Origin: an uncultured Gammaproteobacteria bacterium
GTDB lineage: Bacteria; Pseudomonadota; Gammaproteobacteria; Arenicellales; Poriferihabitantaceae
Assembly (NCBI GenBank): GCA_947259885.1
Contig: CAMYNW010000004.1
Location: forward strand, 62,001-126,000
Length of the DNA: 64,000 bases
Reading direction: 5' to 3'
The notes under the pieces were generated by a model that ran no database searches, was not told the DNA's origin, and saw only the letters and a list, made by a program, of their open reading frames with translations. The position numbers were made by a program, and so were the translations under genes. Position 1 is the first letter of the stretch. Each line of letters opens with the position of its first letter. Of the stretch, positions 1 to 8,779 are shown in pieces.

Positions 1-105
1 CCGTTGTCGCCGACAGGTAAAATCAAGTCATGGAATCGGCGCTTGTCCAGACTAGCCCCTCAAACTATCGAAACCGGTTGATTTGAGGCGATCTTTCGAA
101 CGATA

Positions 106-648
106 GTGGACTCTGACACTGATTACATTTACACAAATATGATCGACATCAATCAGGCCAGGCTCCCGGAAGATCTCAGATGTGTCCAGGATTTACTGCG
201 GCAGTATCTTGATTGGGTGGGTAATCAACTGCGCAAAGTGAACAATGAGGTGGTTGATATCGATACCATGATGCATCGCTCGATGTCTGAACTTGACGCT
301 TACATGCCACTGGAGGGAAGGCTGTTGCTGGCGCAGTATCATAGTAGTTCGGCCGGCATCGTGTTTATGAAAAAGAGCAGGCACGATAGCTGTGAAATTA
401 AACGCATGTATGTGGTGCCGGAGTTCCGCAGTTGTGGAATTGGCCAGGCGTTGCTGGATCACGTAATAGAGGATGCCCGTATAGAGGGTTACTCATACAT
501 CTTGCTCGATACTGTTGAGTTCATGCAACAAGCCCAGTCATTGTATCGTTCTCGTGGATTTAAACAGATCGATCCTTACCCGGAATCGGAAATGAGGGAT
601 TCGCTTAGCAAGTATCTCATGTACATGTCACTCGACTTAGGCAATTAG
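106..648 (+). CDS. GNAT family N-acetyltransferase
   Basis: Predicted cytosolic acetyl-CoA-dependent N-acetyltransferase of 180 residues; the acceptor cannot be told. The central strand and pyrophosphate-binding loop are clear: KRMYVVPEFRSCGIG at residues 99-113, with the RxxGxG-type loop at R108-G113, followed by the helix ALLDHVIEDAR. Motif B is AQSLYRSRGF at 143-152. The frame opens with GTG at 106; an in-frame ATG at 139 would give a protein 11 residues shorter, and no strong Shine-Dalgarno decides between them. It ends 68 bases before the MFS gene on the same strand and may share its transcript. Family assignment is firm, substrate unknown. Confidence 0.85.
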   Translation: MDSDTDYIYTNMIDINQARLPEDLRCVQDLLRQYLDWVGNQLRKVNNEVVDIDTMMHRSMSELDAYMPLEGRLLLAQYHSSSAGIVFMKKSRHDSCEIKRMYVVPEFRSCGIGQALLDHVIEDARIEGYSYILLDTVEFMQQAQSLYRSRGFKQIDPYPESEMRDSLSKYLMYMSLDLGN

Positions 649-716
649 CAGAATTTTGCATCCCGCACGAAGGTACAATTTGTGACCAAGATTTCTGCCT
701 ATAAACTTCGCCGCTC

Positions 717-1943
717 ATGATTCCGGTTACCGAGTACTTCGCTTATGTGAGAAACCATCTGCGTTTTCTCGGATTCGGATTCCTGCTCGCTTTTACTTCC
801 AGTGCAGGCCAAACCTACTTCATAGGTATATTCGGTCCACAGGTGCGTGAGACTTTTCTATTGAGTCATACACAGTGGGGTTTGATTTACATGGTCGGTA
901 CTTTGGCTAGCGCCATGTTATTGCCCTGGAGTGGCCATTTGATTGATCGCTTTGATCTTCGGATTTACACCACCGCTGTGGTTTCCGGTCTTGTTATCGC
1001 CTGCGTGGCAATGAGTCTAACCCCGACCGCTCTGATGCTTGTATTTTCTATTTTTTTACTGCGTCAGTTTGGTCAGGGATTGACCAGTCACACGGGTATT
1101 ACTTCCATGGCGCGGTACATGAGTTCCGGTCGTGGTAAGGCCATTGCAATTTGCTCTATGGGCTATTCGTTCGGCGAAGCCACTCTGCCATTTCTTGCAG
1201 TCATTGCAATTAGCGTCATTGGTTGGCGTTCGACATATTTGCTTTCCGCTATTTGTGTGCTAGCCATACTGCCTGCAGTACTCTGGATGCTGCGGGGGCA
1301 TGCAGAAAGACATCAGGCGCATATTGAGGCGATGGACCGTGAGGATGCGGATGATGCACTGGGATCAGGTAGCTATACACGCAGGCAAATGTTAGCCGAA
1401 GGCCGCTTTTATTTGTTGCTGCCCGCACTATTGGCGCCTTCCTACGTCGGGACGGGGCTTTTCTTTCACCATTTGACCCTGGCTGATTCCAAGAACTGGT
1501 CAGGAGCCTGGGTGACCGGAAATTATTGGGTCTATGCGCTGTGCGCCATTGCCGCTTCTTTGGTTTCTGGTCCGCTCATCGACCGCTTCACTGCGGCCCG
1601 GGTTGTGCGATTCTATCTGGTACCCATGATCATCGCGCTGTTGTTGTTGGTGCCGGCGAAGAACCCATTGTGGGTGTTGCCATATATGGTTTTAATTGGG
1701 GTTAATACCGGAATCTATTTCACTACATTCAGTTCGATCTGGGCCGAACTGTATGGGACACGCTTTTTAGGTGGGATTAAATCACTGGTTGGCGCTTTAG
1801 GGGTGCTAGCAAGCGCACTGGGTCCGGTATCCATCGGTACGTTGCTCGACGCAGGATTCACCTTTGAACAAGTTTGTATGGTGTTCGCCTGTTTATGTGC
1901 TGTGGCTACGGTAACGCTGACTAGAGGACTACGCCATTACTGA
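717..1943 (+). CDS. MFS transporter
   Basis: A 408-residue inner-membrane protein with about 12 hydrophobic helices in two halves and a hydrophilic central loop near residues 195-225 (RGHAERHQAHIEAMDREDAD), the usual shape of a major facilitator. The loop between helices 2 and 3 carries the G-x-x-x-D-R signature (GHLIDRFDLR, near residue 80), repeated in the second half as GPLIDRFTAARV, reflecting the internal duplication. It resembles the monocarboxylate/oxalate-type porters in general shape, but I cannot assign a substrate. ATG start. A strong inverted repeat follows at 2057-2083. Confidence 0.85.
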   Translation: MIPVTEYFAYVRNHLRFLGFGFLLAFTSSAGQTYFIGIFGPQVRETFLLSHTQWGLIYMVGTLASAMLLPWSGHLIDRFDLRIYTTAVVSGLVIACVAMSLTPTALMLVFSIFLLRQFGQGLTSHTGITSMARYMSSGRGKAIAICSMGYSFGEATLPFLAVIAISVIGWRSTYLLSAICVLAILPAVLWMLRGHAERHQAHIEAMDREDADDALGSGSYTRRQMLAEGRFYLLLPALLAPSYVGTGLFFHHLTLADSKNWSGAWVTGNYWVYALCAIAASLVSGPLIDRFTAARVVRFYLVPMIIALLLLVPAKNPLWVLPYMVLIGVNTGIYFTTFSSIWAELYGTRFLGGIKSLVGALGVLASALGPVSIGTLLDAGFTFEQVCMVFACLCAVATVTLTRGLRHY

Positions 1944-2056
1944 GCATTTTGAGATGGTGTTTGAGTATCTCCGTGATTCCATCTTTAATGCACCACAGAA
2001 AATGACGCGCTAGTACAAAAGCAAGTCACAAGCACTATCCCCACTATGGGTGGACA

Positions 2057-2083
2057 CTCCTCACCGGATCGATAGGTGAGGAG
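2057..2083 (+). terminator. stem-loop between convergent genes
   Basis: A perfect 9-bp inverted repeat, CTCCTCACC / GGTGAGGAG, with a 9-base loop lies between the convergent MFS and helix-hairpin-helix genes. A T-run (GTCTTTTT) follows about 10 bases later on the plus strand, so it may terminate the MFS transcript. No T-run follows on the minus strand. Confidence 0.5.
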
Positions 2084-2107
2084 ATTCCCCGTCTTTTTAC
2101 TTTTTGA

Positions 2108-2650
2108 CTATTTCTTGGCTTTAGATTTTGCCTTCGCCTTCGCCTTCGCTTTGGCTTTGGCTTTGGCTTTGGCTTTGGCTTTGGCTTTAGATTTTGCCTT
2201 TGCCTTTGCCTTTGCCTTGGCTTTGGCTTTGGCTTTGGCTTTGGCTTTAGATTTTGCCTTTGCCTTTGCCTTTGCCTTAGCCTTGGCTTTAGCTTTAGCT
2301 TTATCTTTATCTTTAGATGTTGCCTTTGCTTTGGCTTTTTGTTTAGCTTTCGTTTTTTGTTTAGATTTACTTATTTTTTTACTACCTTTAGGTTTTTTGC
2401 TGGAAGTTTTCTTACTCATTGCGGAATCCACCGTCTTGGTATTGTCGGACTGATTGCTCTCGATGGATTTAAGTAACTTGGCGGCGTCAGAAACAACACG
2501 AGTTGCGCGTGCTTTGGAAAAACCTCGAATCTTAATAATTTCAGATACTGACGCGCTGGCCAGGCTTTCGACGTCTTGGAATCCTCCACCCGCCAATTCC
2601 TTGGCTGCGACCGGTCCAATACCGGGAATATCAACAATGGATGGCTTCAT
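2108..2650 (-). CDS. helix-hairpin-helix protein with Lys-Ala repeat tail
   Basis: A 180-residue basic protein in two parts. Residues 1-62 form a compact domain with two helix-hairpin-helix-like segments, DIPGIGPVAAKELAGGGF at 7-24 and IIKIRGFSKARATRVV at 39-53, as in Rad51/RecA N-termini and topoisomerase or ligase HhH domains that bind DNA backbone. From about residue 79 the chain is almost only Lys, Ala and a few Ser (SKKPKGSKK, then long runs of KA), like eukaryotic H1 or bacterial AlgP/Hc1-type tails. I infer a nucleoid-binding protein: HhH for structure-specific DNA contact, tail for charge-driven condensation. ATG start preceded by AAAGAGGAAATTA on the minus strand, a good ribosome site. 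Tail length is probably variable between strains because of its DNA repeat. Confidence 0.75.
   Translation of the reverse strand: MKPSIVDIPGIGPVAAKELAGGGFQDVESLASASVSEIIKIRGFSKARATRVVSDAAKLLKSIESNQSDNTKTVDSAMSKKTSSKKPKGSKKISKSKQKTKAKQKAKAKATSKDKDKAKAKAKAKAKAKAKAKSKAKAKAKAKAKAKAKAKAKSKAKAKAKAKAKAKAKAKAKAKSKAKK
2117..2340. repeat. 6-bp minisatellite with 60-66 bp higher-order units
   Basis: On the plus strand the segment is built of GCCTTT and GGCTTT hexamers, each encoding a Lys-Ala pair on the minus strand. The punctuating GGCTTTAGATTTTGCC, which inserts Ser, recurs at about 2117, 2183 and 2243, giving higher-order units of 66 and 60 bp. The unequal unit length suggests expansion and contraction by slippage or unequal crossing-over in frame. 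Confidence 0.85.
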
Positions 2651-2953
2651 TTAATTTCCTCTTTTTAAGGCATATAACAACCTATCCTAAATAATGAATC
2701 CGAGTAAGCGAACAAGCAAGGCAAACTTGGTAACTAATTGATTCAGATCAAAAGATAATCTCGATCTATTGCAATTGGTTGCGTTGCAGGGAGCGTGCTT
2801 TGCTGCCATTTGACAACTCTCCTGGTTCCCTTGATCTGGCAGTCGGAAAAGTATCGCACAATATTCGATTAAAAGTTAAATGTAGTTTGCTTGATTGCCT
2901 GATACACTTTTGAGAATTTAATAATTACTAGTCGCCGCGATAAAGAGAAATTA
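2651..2953. other. divergent intergenic region
   Basis: This 303-bp AT-rich region separates the minus-strand HhH gene from the plus-strand FAH gene and must hold both promoters. I see no coding sequence. I cannot pick a convincing -35/-10 pair. Confidence 0.5.
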
Positions 2954-3808
2954 ATGAGACTTGTGCGTTATGGTGAGCAAGGTCAGGAAAAACCTGGTCT
3001 GTTAAATTCGGACGGGAGCATTCGGGACCTTTCACAACATGTCGATGACCTAGGTGGTCAGAGTCTTTCACCGGAATCTTTGAAAAAACTGAGGGACCTT
3101 GATGCGCGGGCACTCCCTTTGGTCGCGGAAAATGTGCGACTTGGCCCTTGTGTTGCCAATCCGGGAAAGTTTATCGCAATAGGGCTCAATTACACCGATC
3201 ATGCGCTGGAAACCGGGTTACCCGTACCAAAGGAGCCAGTCGTATTTTACAAGTCCGATACCTGCATATGTGGTCACAGAGACGACATAATTCAGCCACT
3301 CGATTCCACTAAGCTCGATTGGGAGATTGAGATCGCGGTGGTCATCGGCAGCAAGGCACAGTATATAGAGCAAGCCGATGCCGAGCAGTACATTGCGGGC
3401 TACTGTATTGTTAATGATATCTCCGAACGATCATTTCAGATTGATCGTGGCGGCAGTCAATGGGGAAAGGGCAAAGGCTGTGATACCTTTGGACCCATGG
3501 GGCCATGGTTGGTTACAGGGGATCAAATCGAAGACGTCCAGAACCTCGACATGTGGCTTGATGTTAATGGTGAGCGAATGCAGACCGGTAACACCCGAAC
3601 CATGATATTCAGTTGTGCCTACCTGGTAAGCTATTTGAGTCGATTCATGACCTTGATGCCAGGAGACGTCGTCACCACCGGCACGCCGCCGGGGGTCGGG
3701 CTTGGCATGAATCCATCGAGGTGGCTTCAGCCTGGAGATATTCTGACTTCTGGAATTACCGGGCTTGGTGAGCAATGCCAAACTGTGCTGGCATACTCGG
3801 CGTCGTGA
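2954..3808 (+). CDS. fumarylacetoacetate hydrolase (FAH) family protein
   Basis: A 284-residue cytosolic enzyme of the FAH superfamily, which contains fumarylpyruvate hydrolase, ureidoglycolate lyase-like proteins and 2-hydroxyhepta-2,4-diene-1,7-dioate isomerases. The family core is complete: AIGLNYTDHA near 75-84, metal-binding acids E124 and E126 in DWEIEIAVVIG and D155 in IVNDISERSFQ, the lid segment GKGKGCDTFGPMGPWLV, and TTGTPPGVGLGM near the C-terminus. Its stop overlaps the GTG start of pobA, so the two are translationally coupled. That coupling suggests a ring-cleavage product hydrolase in aromatic degradation. The exact substrate is not decidable. Confidence 0.85.
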   Translation: MRLVRYGEQGQEKPGLLNSDGSIRDLSQHVDDLGGQSLSPESLKKLRDLDARALPLVAENVRLGPCVANPGKFIAIGLNYTDHALETGLPVPKEPVVFYKSDTCICGHRDDIIQPLDSTKLDWEIEIAVVIGSKAQYIEQADAEQYIAGYCIVNDISERSFQIDRGGSQWGKGKGCDTFGPMGPWLVTGDQIEDVQNLDMWLDVNGERMQTGNTRTMIFSCAYLVSYLSRFMTLMPGDVVTTGTPPGVGLGMNPSRWLQPGDILTSGITGLGEQCQTVLAYSAS

Positions 3809-4995
3809 ACTCGAAAGAAACCCTGAAAACTAAAGTCGCCATCATCGGGGGTGGTCCGGCTGGATTGTTCTTGTCGCAACTGCTGCATCTGCATGATATT
3901 GACAGTGTGATTCTCGAACGTCGATCCCGAGAATATGTGCTTGGCAGAATCCGCGCCGGCGTTCTTGAGCAAGGCACAGTTGACCTGATGCGCCACGCGG
4001 GGATCGGTGAACGAATCGAGCGTGAAGGGATGATTCATGAAGGTATCGGGATTGCGTTTGAAAACGCTTTATACCGTATCGATGTGACGGGCCTTACTGG
4101 CGGTAACGTGGTGACTGTTTATGGCCAGACGGAGATCACACACGATCTTTATCAGGCTCGGGATGCAATGGACGGCAGGATTTTTCATGAAGTGCATGAG
4201 GTCACGTTACACCAATTAGGCTCGGCAACGCCGTACGTGGCTTTTTTGAAAGATGAGCAGCCGTATCATATTGATTGTGACTTCATTGCGGGCTGCGATG
4301 GGTTTCATGGCGTCAGTAGGAAGAGCATTCCCCAAGATGAGCTGACTGAATACCACATGTCTTATCCTTTTGGCTGGCTTGGCATTCTGTCCGAAACACC
4401 ACCGGTTTCAGATGAAGTAGTATATGGCAGCCATGAACGCGGATTTTCTCTGTGCTCAATGCGCAACAGCTTGTTGAGTCGATACTATATTCAGGTGAAC
4501 CTGGAGGATCAGCCTAAGGACTGGAGCGATGAAGATTTTTGGGGGGAATTTAAAATGCGATTGCCAGATCAAGTGACCGAAAACTTGATTACAGGATCGT
4601 CAGTTGAGAAGAGTATTGCGCCGCTGAGGGCATTCGTTGCCGATAACCTTAGTTATGGGCGATTGTTTCTGGCGGGAGATGCGGGTCACATTGTGCCACC
4701 GACCGGCGCTAAAGGATTAAATCTGGCTGCGTCGGATGTGCATTACCTATCCGGAGCGTTGATTGATTACTACCGATCTGGTCACGAGCAGGGTTTGCAT
4801 GGTTATTCAGAACGGGCATTGGATCGCATTTGGAAATCGGTGCGATTTTCTATGTGGTGCACCTTGATGTTGCATACATTTCCCGAGCACACTCCGTTCG
4901 AAAGGCGAATCCAGAAGGCGGATCTGCAGTATCTGATTGATTCCCCCTCGGCTCAGAAAATGTTTGCTGAAAACTATATCGGGCTGCCATATTAA
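3805..4995 (+). CDS. pobA: 4-hydroxybenzoate 3-monooxygenase
   Basis: Flavin monooxygenase predicted to convert 4-hydroxybenzoate to protocatechuate with NADPH and O2. The sequence follows Pseudomonas PobA closely: FAD-binding VAIIGGGPAGL at the start, substrate-domain segments VLGRIRAGVLEQGTVDLMR and TVYGQTEITHDL, CDFIAGCDGFHGVSRKSIP, YPFGWLGIL, the GDAGHIVPPTGAKGLNLAASD flavin motif split across its middle, and the terminal AENYIGLPY. I chose the GTG at 3805 because it overlaps the FAH stop (GTGA) and gives 396 residues, the family size; an upstream ATG at 3775 would add ten unmatched residues. No ring-cleavage dioxygenase follows here. A PcaD-like hydrolase lies at 48.9 kb. Confidence 0.93.
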   Translation: MNSKETLKTKVAIIGGGPAGLFLSQLLHLHDIDSVILERRSREYVLGRIRAGVLEQGTVDLMRHAGIGERIEREGMIHEGIGIAFENALYRIDVTGLTGGNVVTVYGQTEITHDLYQARDAMDGRIFHEVHEVTLHQLGSATPYVAFLKDEQPYHIDCDFIAGCDGFHGVSRKSIPQDELTEYHMSYPFGWLGILSETPPVSDEVVYGSHERGFSLCSMRNSLLSRYYIQVNLEDQPKDWSDEDFWGEFKMRLPDQVTENLITGSSVEKSIAPLRAFVADNLSYGRLFLAGDAGHIVPPTGAKGLNLAASDVHYLSGALIDYYRSGHEQGLHGYSERALDRIWKSVRFSMWCTLMLHTFPEHTPFERRIQKADLQYLIDSPSAQKMFAENYIGLPY

Positions 4996-5223
4996 ATATG
5001 AAAACCTGGGCGTTGCAGGCGGTAGTTCAGGTTTTACCGCTGACCGCCTGAAGCAGGTTGAGTCCCTTGGGCCAGAAGCTTGCGAGTGATACGGAACGGG
5101 TTGTTCCTGGCCGCAATAATGAAGGCAAAAAGGATCGACCAATTGTACTGGCAAAAAGATATATTTATGTCCGCTTGCTGGATGAACACCCGGAAAATTT
5201 AAGAGTGCAAGAGTAATAATCAG
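4996..5223. other. short intergenic stretch with possible small ORF
   Basis: Just after pobA, GCGGTA and TACCGC form a 6-bp stem (about 5020-5041) without a T-run. An open frame at 5058-5216 (TTG start, about 52 codons, ending ...DEHPENLRVQE) reads like coding sequence but I recognise no family and no good ribosome site. It may be a short gene or a remnant. Confidence 0.25.
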
Positions 5224-6036
5224 ATGCCAAGTTCAGAAACTATATCGGCTTACGTTATCGCTTATAACGAGGAAGACAAAATCGAAGATTGCCTGAAGAC
5301 TTTGTTGTGGGCCGATGAGATCATTGTTGTTGATTCTCATAGTACGGACCGGACCGCGAATATTGCCAGTAAACTAGGTGCCAGAGTGGTACAGGTTCCG
5401 TTTAAAGGGTTTGGCGACCTGCGCAATAAAGCGATTTCTTACTGTACCGGCGACTGGATACTCAGCATGGATTCAGACGAACGCTGCACAGAAGAAGTGC
5501 GTGACGAGATTCATAACATTGCTTCAGAACCGGAATCAAAGGACATCTATAAAATTCCACGACGGAATTTCTTTATGGGCCGTTGGATTCGTCATTCCGG
5601 TTGGTATCCAAATTTTCGACAGCCACAATTGTTTCGCCAGGGAACTCTATCGTATGACACTTCTCCTATACACGAGGGTTACATCTCTCACAGTACCAAG
5701 GAAATTGGCAAGCTGAACGCTGACATTTGGCAGATCCCGTTTAAAAGTTTTGAGGAAGTGATAGAGAAGGGTAATCGATACTCTTCCCTCGGAGTCGCCA
5801 AACTGGTGAAGCGGGGTAAGACCGGATCTTTCGGCGCTGCCTTGTTTCATGGGTGGTGGGCGTTCACCAAGCACTATTTTATTAAACGTGGTTTTCTCGA
5901 CGGCTGGCCCGGATTTATTATCGCCTGGGTAAATTTCAATGGTACCTTTTATCGCTATGCCAAACTGACCGAGCTTCAAGCGGAATGGTCCTACCCACAG
6001 AGCGAAAAAGTGCTGAAGCGGCAAGATGAAGAATAA
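5224..6036 (+). CDS. glycosyltransferase family 2 (WaaE/KdtX-like)
   Basis: A 270-residue GT-A-fold glycosyltransferase, probably acting at the cytoplasmic face of the inner membrane on lipopolysaccharide core. The nucleotide-sugar site is clear: AYVIAYNEEDKIEDCL at 9-24, ADEIIVVDSHSTDRT at 30-44, and the metal-binding DSD at 83-85 in ILSMDSDERC. The later segments RRNFFMGRWIRHSGWYP and RQPQLFRQG are typical of the WaaE/KdtX beta-glucosyltransferases attached to inner-core heptose. It starts at ATG and stands between catabolic genes, with the acyl-CoA dehydrogenase only 19 bases downstream. The core-LPS role is inferred from family only. Confidence 0.82.
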   Translation: MPSSETISAYVIAYNEEDKIEDCLKTLLWADEIIVVDSHSTDRTANIASKLGARVVQVPFKGFGDLRNKAISYCTGDWILSMDSDERCTEEVRDEIHNIASEPESKDIYKIPRRNFFMGRWIRHSGWYPNFRQPQLFRQGTLSYDTSPIHEGYISHSTKEIGKLNADIWQIPFKSFEEVIEKGNRYSSLGVAKLVKRGKTGSFGAALFHGWWAFTKHYFIKRGFLDGWPGFIIAWVNFNGTFYRYAKLTELQAEWSYPQSEKVLKRQDEE

Positions 6037-6055
6037 TGTATGCGAGTATTAATCT

Positions 6056-7240
6056 ATGCTAAGTGACAAACAGACAGAACTCCAGGCCGCAGCGAAAGCG
6101 TTGGCGATTTCCGAGATCCAGATGCGAGCTGCAGAGGTCGATCGAACTGAAGAATATCCCTGGGATAATGTTAAAAAACTCACTGATTCGGGGTTTATGG
6201 GAATGACGATTCCTGAAGAATTTGGCGGCCGCGGATTAACCTATCTTGATGCGGTGCTGGTCATTGAGCAAATGGCCATGGTCTGCGGTGTAACCGCGCG
6301 GATCGTTGTTGAAGCGAATATGGGGGCCATTGGTGCGATTATGAAATATGGCTCCAGAGAGCAAAAAGTCTTAGCCGCGGGGTTAGTACTTAGTGGCGAC
6401 AAACCTGCTATCTGCATTACCGAGCCTGGAGCGGGTAGCGCCGCCACTGAAATGACCACTACCGCTGAAAAGAAAGGTGATCGTTATGTCCTTAATGGCA
6501 GTAAACACTGGATTACAGGGGGCGGCGTTTCAAAGCTGCACCTTATATTTGCGAGAGTGGTGGAGCACGGTGAATATCAGGGCATCGGTGGTTTTATCGC
6601 GGTACGGGATCAGGCTGACGGCCTCAGGATTGGCAAACGGGAACCCGCAATGGGGCTGCGCGGTATTCCCGAAACCGAGGTGTTCTTTGATGAACTGGAA
6701 GTGCCGGAGCAGATGGTCATTACCCCTCCTGAAGGATTCAAGCGAGGTTTCGCGGGTTTAATGAATGCCTACAATGCCCAGCGGGTTGGGGCGGCAACGG
6801 TGGCTTTGGGAATCGCTCATGGGGCTTACGATCTGGCCATCGATTACGCTAAATCTCGCCAACAGTTTGGCAGGCCCATCGCAGAGTTTCAGGGTCTGCA
6901 GTGGATGCTGGCCGACATGTCGATCGGCCTGGCGGCGGCTCGTGCACTAATACATAACGCTGCAATCGGCGCTGGTGAAGGATTTCCAGATATGCGGGAG
7001 GCGGCACAAGCCAAGATATTGGCCTCTGAAACGGCGATCAAAGTGACCAATGATGCTCTGCAGATCCATGGATCATTGGGATATTCGCGGAATCATCCTT
7101 TAGAACGCATGGCGCGGGATGTGAGAATGTTTACCATCGGTGGGGGCACTGCACAGATCCTGCGTACCCAGGTTGCGGGCTCCATACTAGGTATCAAAAC
7201 GCCACAGACTAGAGATGGTTATCTGCCCAGATCAGGATGA
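6056..7240 (+). CDS. acyl-CoA dehydrogenase family protein
   Basis: A 394-residue flavoprotein of the acyl-CoA dehydrogenase family, expected to oxidise an acyl-CoA alpha,beta bond or a related thioester. FAD and substrate motifs are present: CITEPGAGSAATEM at 120-133, SKHWITGGG at 149-157, KSRQQFGRPIAEFQ and QIHGSLGYSRNHPLER. The two positions that usually hold the catalytic Glu are both changed: the helix-G position before R243 is Gln242 (YNAQR), and the C-terminal YEGT-type motif is IGGGT with Gly363. It may therefore use another base or be a specialised enzyme. It overlaps the CmcJ-type gene by four bases (ATGA), so the two probably act together. Confidence 0.85.
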   Translation: MLSDKQTELQAAAKALAISEIQMRAAEVDRTEEYPWDNVKKLTDSGFMGMTIPEEFGGRGLTYLDAVLVIEQMAMVCGVTARIVVEANMGAIGAIMKYGSREQKVLAAGLVLSGDKPAICITEPGAGSAATEMTTTAEKKGDRYVLNGSKHWITGGGVSKLHLIFARVVEHGEYQGIGGFIAVRDQADGLRIGKREPAMGLRGIPETEVFFDELEVPEQMVITPPEGFKRGFAGLMNAYNAQRVGAATVALGIAHGAYDLAIDYAKSRQQFGRPIAEFQGLQWMLADMSIGLAAARALIHNAAIGAGEGFPDMREAAQAKILASETAIKVTNDALQIHGSLGYSRNHPLERMARDVRMFTIGGGTAQILRTQVAGSILGIKTPQTRDGYLPRSG

Positions 7241-8064
7241 CAGTCGAACAATCGAAAGAACTGGAGGCTCCGGTTCAATACCTGGCTGACGATGAGAATC
7301 TGGCCGTGTATATCGCTTCAGTCGGCGGTGGAGAGATTCGGCCTCACGAAGGTAACTATGTACAGCAAATGGTTGCGATGGAGGATGGACGTAAGTGTGG
7401 AATAGAGTTCGGTCTAGATCGACAGGGGTTTAAACTGGTCAGGCAAACAAGCCGCGGTTTAGATTTTTATGACGACGCCCAGGTTAACGGGACTTATGAA
7501 ACGGAAACTAAGCGTTTGGTGAAGGAAGAAACCGATGCAAATGAAGTGATTATCTTTGATCATACTCGTCGGGCTGCTTGTGAGAAAACGCGTAAGCAAA
7601 GGATGGTCCGAGAGCAGGCATCAACAATCCACAATGACTACACCGCATGGTCCGGGCCTAATCGCCTGCAAGAAATTTACCGGGATCAGCAACAGAGACT
7701 TGCTCAAATATTAGAGCGTCGCTTCGCGATCGTTAACGTCTGGAGATCAATGCTCGGGGTAGTCGAAAACTCTCCATTAGCGATGTGTGATGCAAGCACA
7801 ACCTCCACCAAGGATTTGGTTCCGGTAAAACGCTTGGCCAAGGATCGTACAGGCGAAATTCAGCTGGCAACATATAATCCAAAACACAGATGGTTTTATT
7901 TTCCTCAAATGACGGCGGACGAGGCGCTGTTATTCAAGACCTATGATTCTGCCGAAGATGGCCGAGCCCGTTATACCCTTCACACGTCTTTCGATGACCC
8001 TTCAGCGCCACGGAACGCGCCTGTTCGTCAGAGTATTGAGACGCGTTGTTTAGTTTTCTACTGA
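7237..8064 (+). CDS. CmcJ/NvfI-family oxidoreductase
   Basis: A 275-residue protein that I recognise as the CmcJ/AsaB/NvfI group, named after a cephamycin methoxylation protein and fungal 2-oxoglutarate/Fe enzymes. Diagnostic segments are IIFDHTRR near 107, IVNVWRSMLGVVENSPLAMCDA near 165-186, HRWFYFPQMTADEALLFKTYDS near 216-237, and HTSFDDPSAPRNAPVRQSIETR near the end. Its start overlaps the stop of the acyl-CoA dehydrogenase (ATGA), so the two are co-translated. A likely role is oxygenation of the same substrate or its product. Bacterial members outside antibiotic clusters are poorly characterised. Confidence 0.8.
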   Translation: MTVEQSKELEAPVQYLADDENLAVYIASVGGGEIRPHEGNYVQQMVAMEDGRKCGIEFGLDRQGFKLVRQTSRGLDFYDDAQVNGTYETETKRLVKEETDANEVIIFDHTRRAACEKTRKQRMVREQASTIHNDYTAWSGPNRLQEIYRDQQQRLAQILERRFAIVNVWRSMLGVVENSPLAMCDASTTSTKDLVPVKRLAKDRTGEIQLATYNPKHRWFYFPQMTADEALLFKTYDSAEDGRARYTLHTSFDDPSAPRNAPVRQSIETRCLVFY

Positions 8065-8078
8065 ACTAACGGTCATCA

Positions 8079-8743
8079 ATGTCAGGCTACGTGCTCTGCG
8101 GCGGAGAGTTCACCCGCACATTGATAACACAGATGGTCATGGCGGAAGGTGGAATCGACTACGAGCTGCGCCAGGTGGATATCCTCAGGCATGAACACAA
8201 GTCGAGCGAATTTCTCTCGATTAATCCGGCTGGACTAATACCGGCGCTTGTCACTCCAGAAGGCGACGTCTTATATGAAACTTTTATCTGGCGGATCGCC
8301 ATCAGTTGCATCAGGTCGCACCGGCTATTTCTGATCCGGATCGGGGCAAATTCTTGAGTGCGTTGTTTTACTTGACCAGTGAGCTAGAGCCTGCGATGAA
8401 GCGATACTTTTATCCTCATCGCTATGCCCCACTCAAAGCCGACAGTGAGAAGATCAAGCACAAGGCTTTCGAGGACGCCATGGCCCGGTTTTCAGTGATT
8501 GATCCCAGGTTGTCGGCGGAGGGACCCTTCCATCTGGGTGACAGATTCAGTCTTGCGGATCTCACTCTCGCCTACTGGGTCGGAAATGTGGAAACCGAAG
8601 CAGTGTTTAACACATTTCCCGCAATAGGGACGTGTGTTCATCACGCGATCTCCCGCCCTGCGATTCGCAGCATGGGCGGCGAGGTTGGTACGCCCAGGGA
8701 TCGATACAGGACGCTTCAGTCCCGAGGCGGTGGCATACAATAA
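8079..8743 (+). pseudogene. glutathione S-transferase, disrupted by a small deletion
   Basis: Two frames make one GST. Frame 1 from the ATG at 8079 gives the thioredoxin-like half (LCGGEFTRTLITQMVMAEGG, then INPAGLIPALVTPEGDVLYET). The second frame resumes at about 8285 with YLADRHQLHQVAP, the end of the same domain, and continues through the helical domain to 8743 (FHLGDRFSLADLTLAYW). Family members have about five residues between YET and YLAD; here only two bases remain, consistent with a 13-base deletion near 8283. The N-terminal frame ends prematurely at 8357. A 13-base loss is unlike a simple homopolymer read error, so real inactivation is more likely. Confidence 0.8.
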
Positions 8744-8779
8744 ACGTCGAAATAAACTGCTGAACGCAAAATATATAGA

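Noticed and set aside
2076..2453. Long plus-strand frame of Leu-Ala-Phe repeats opposite the HhH gene
   Set aside because: It is the mirror of the Lys-Ala minisatellite. The minus frame has a recognisable domain and a good ribosome site; this one has neither.
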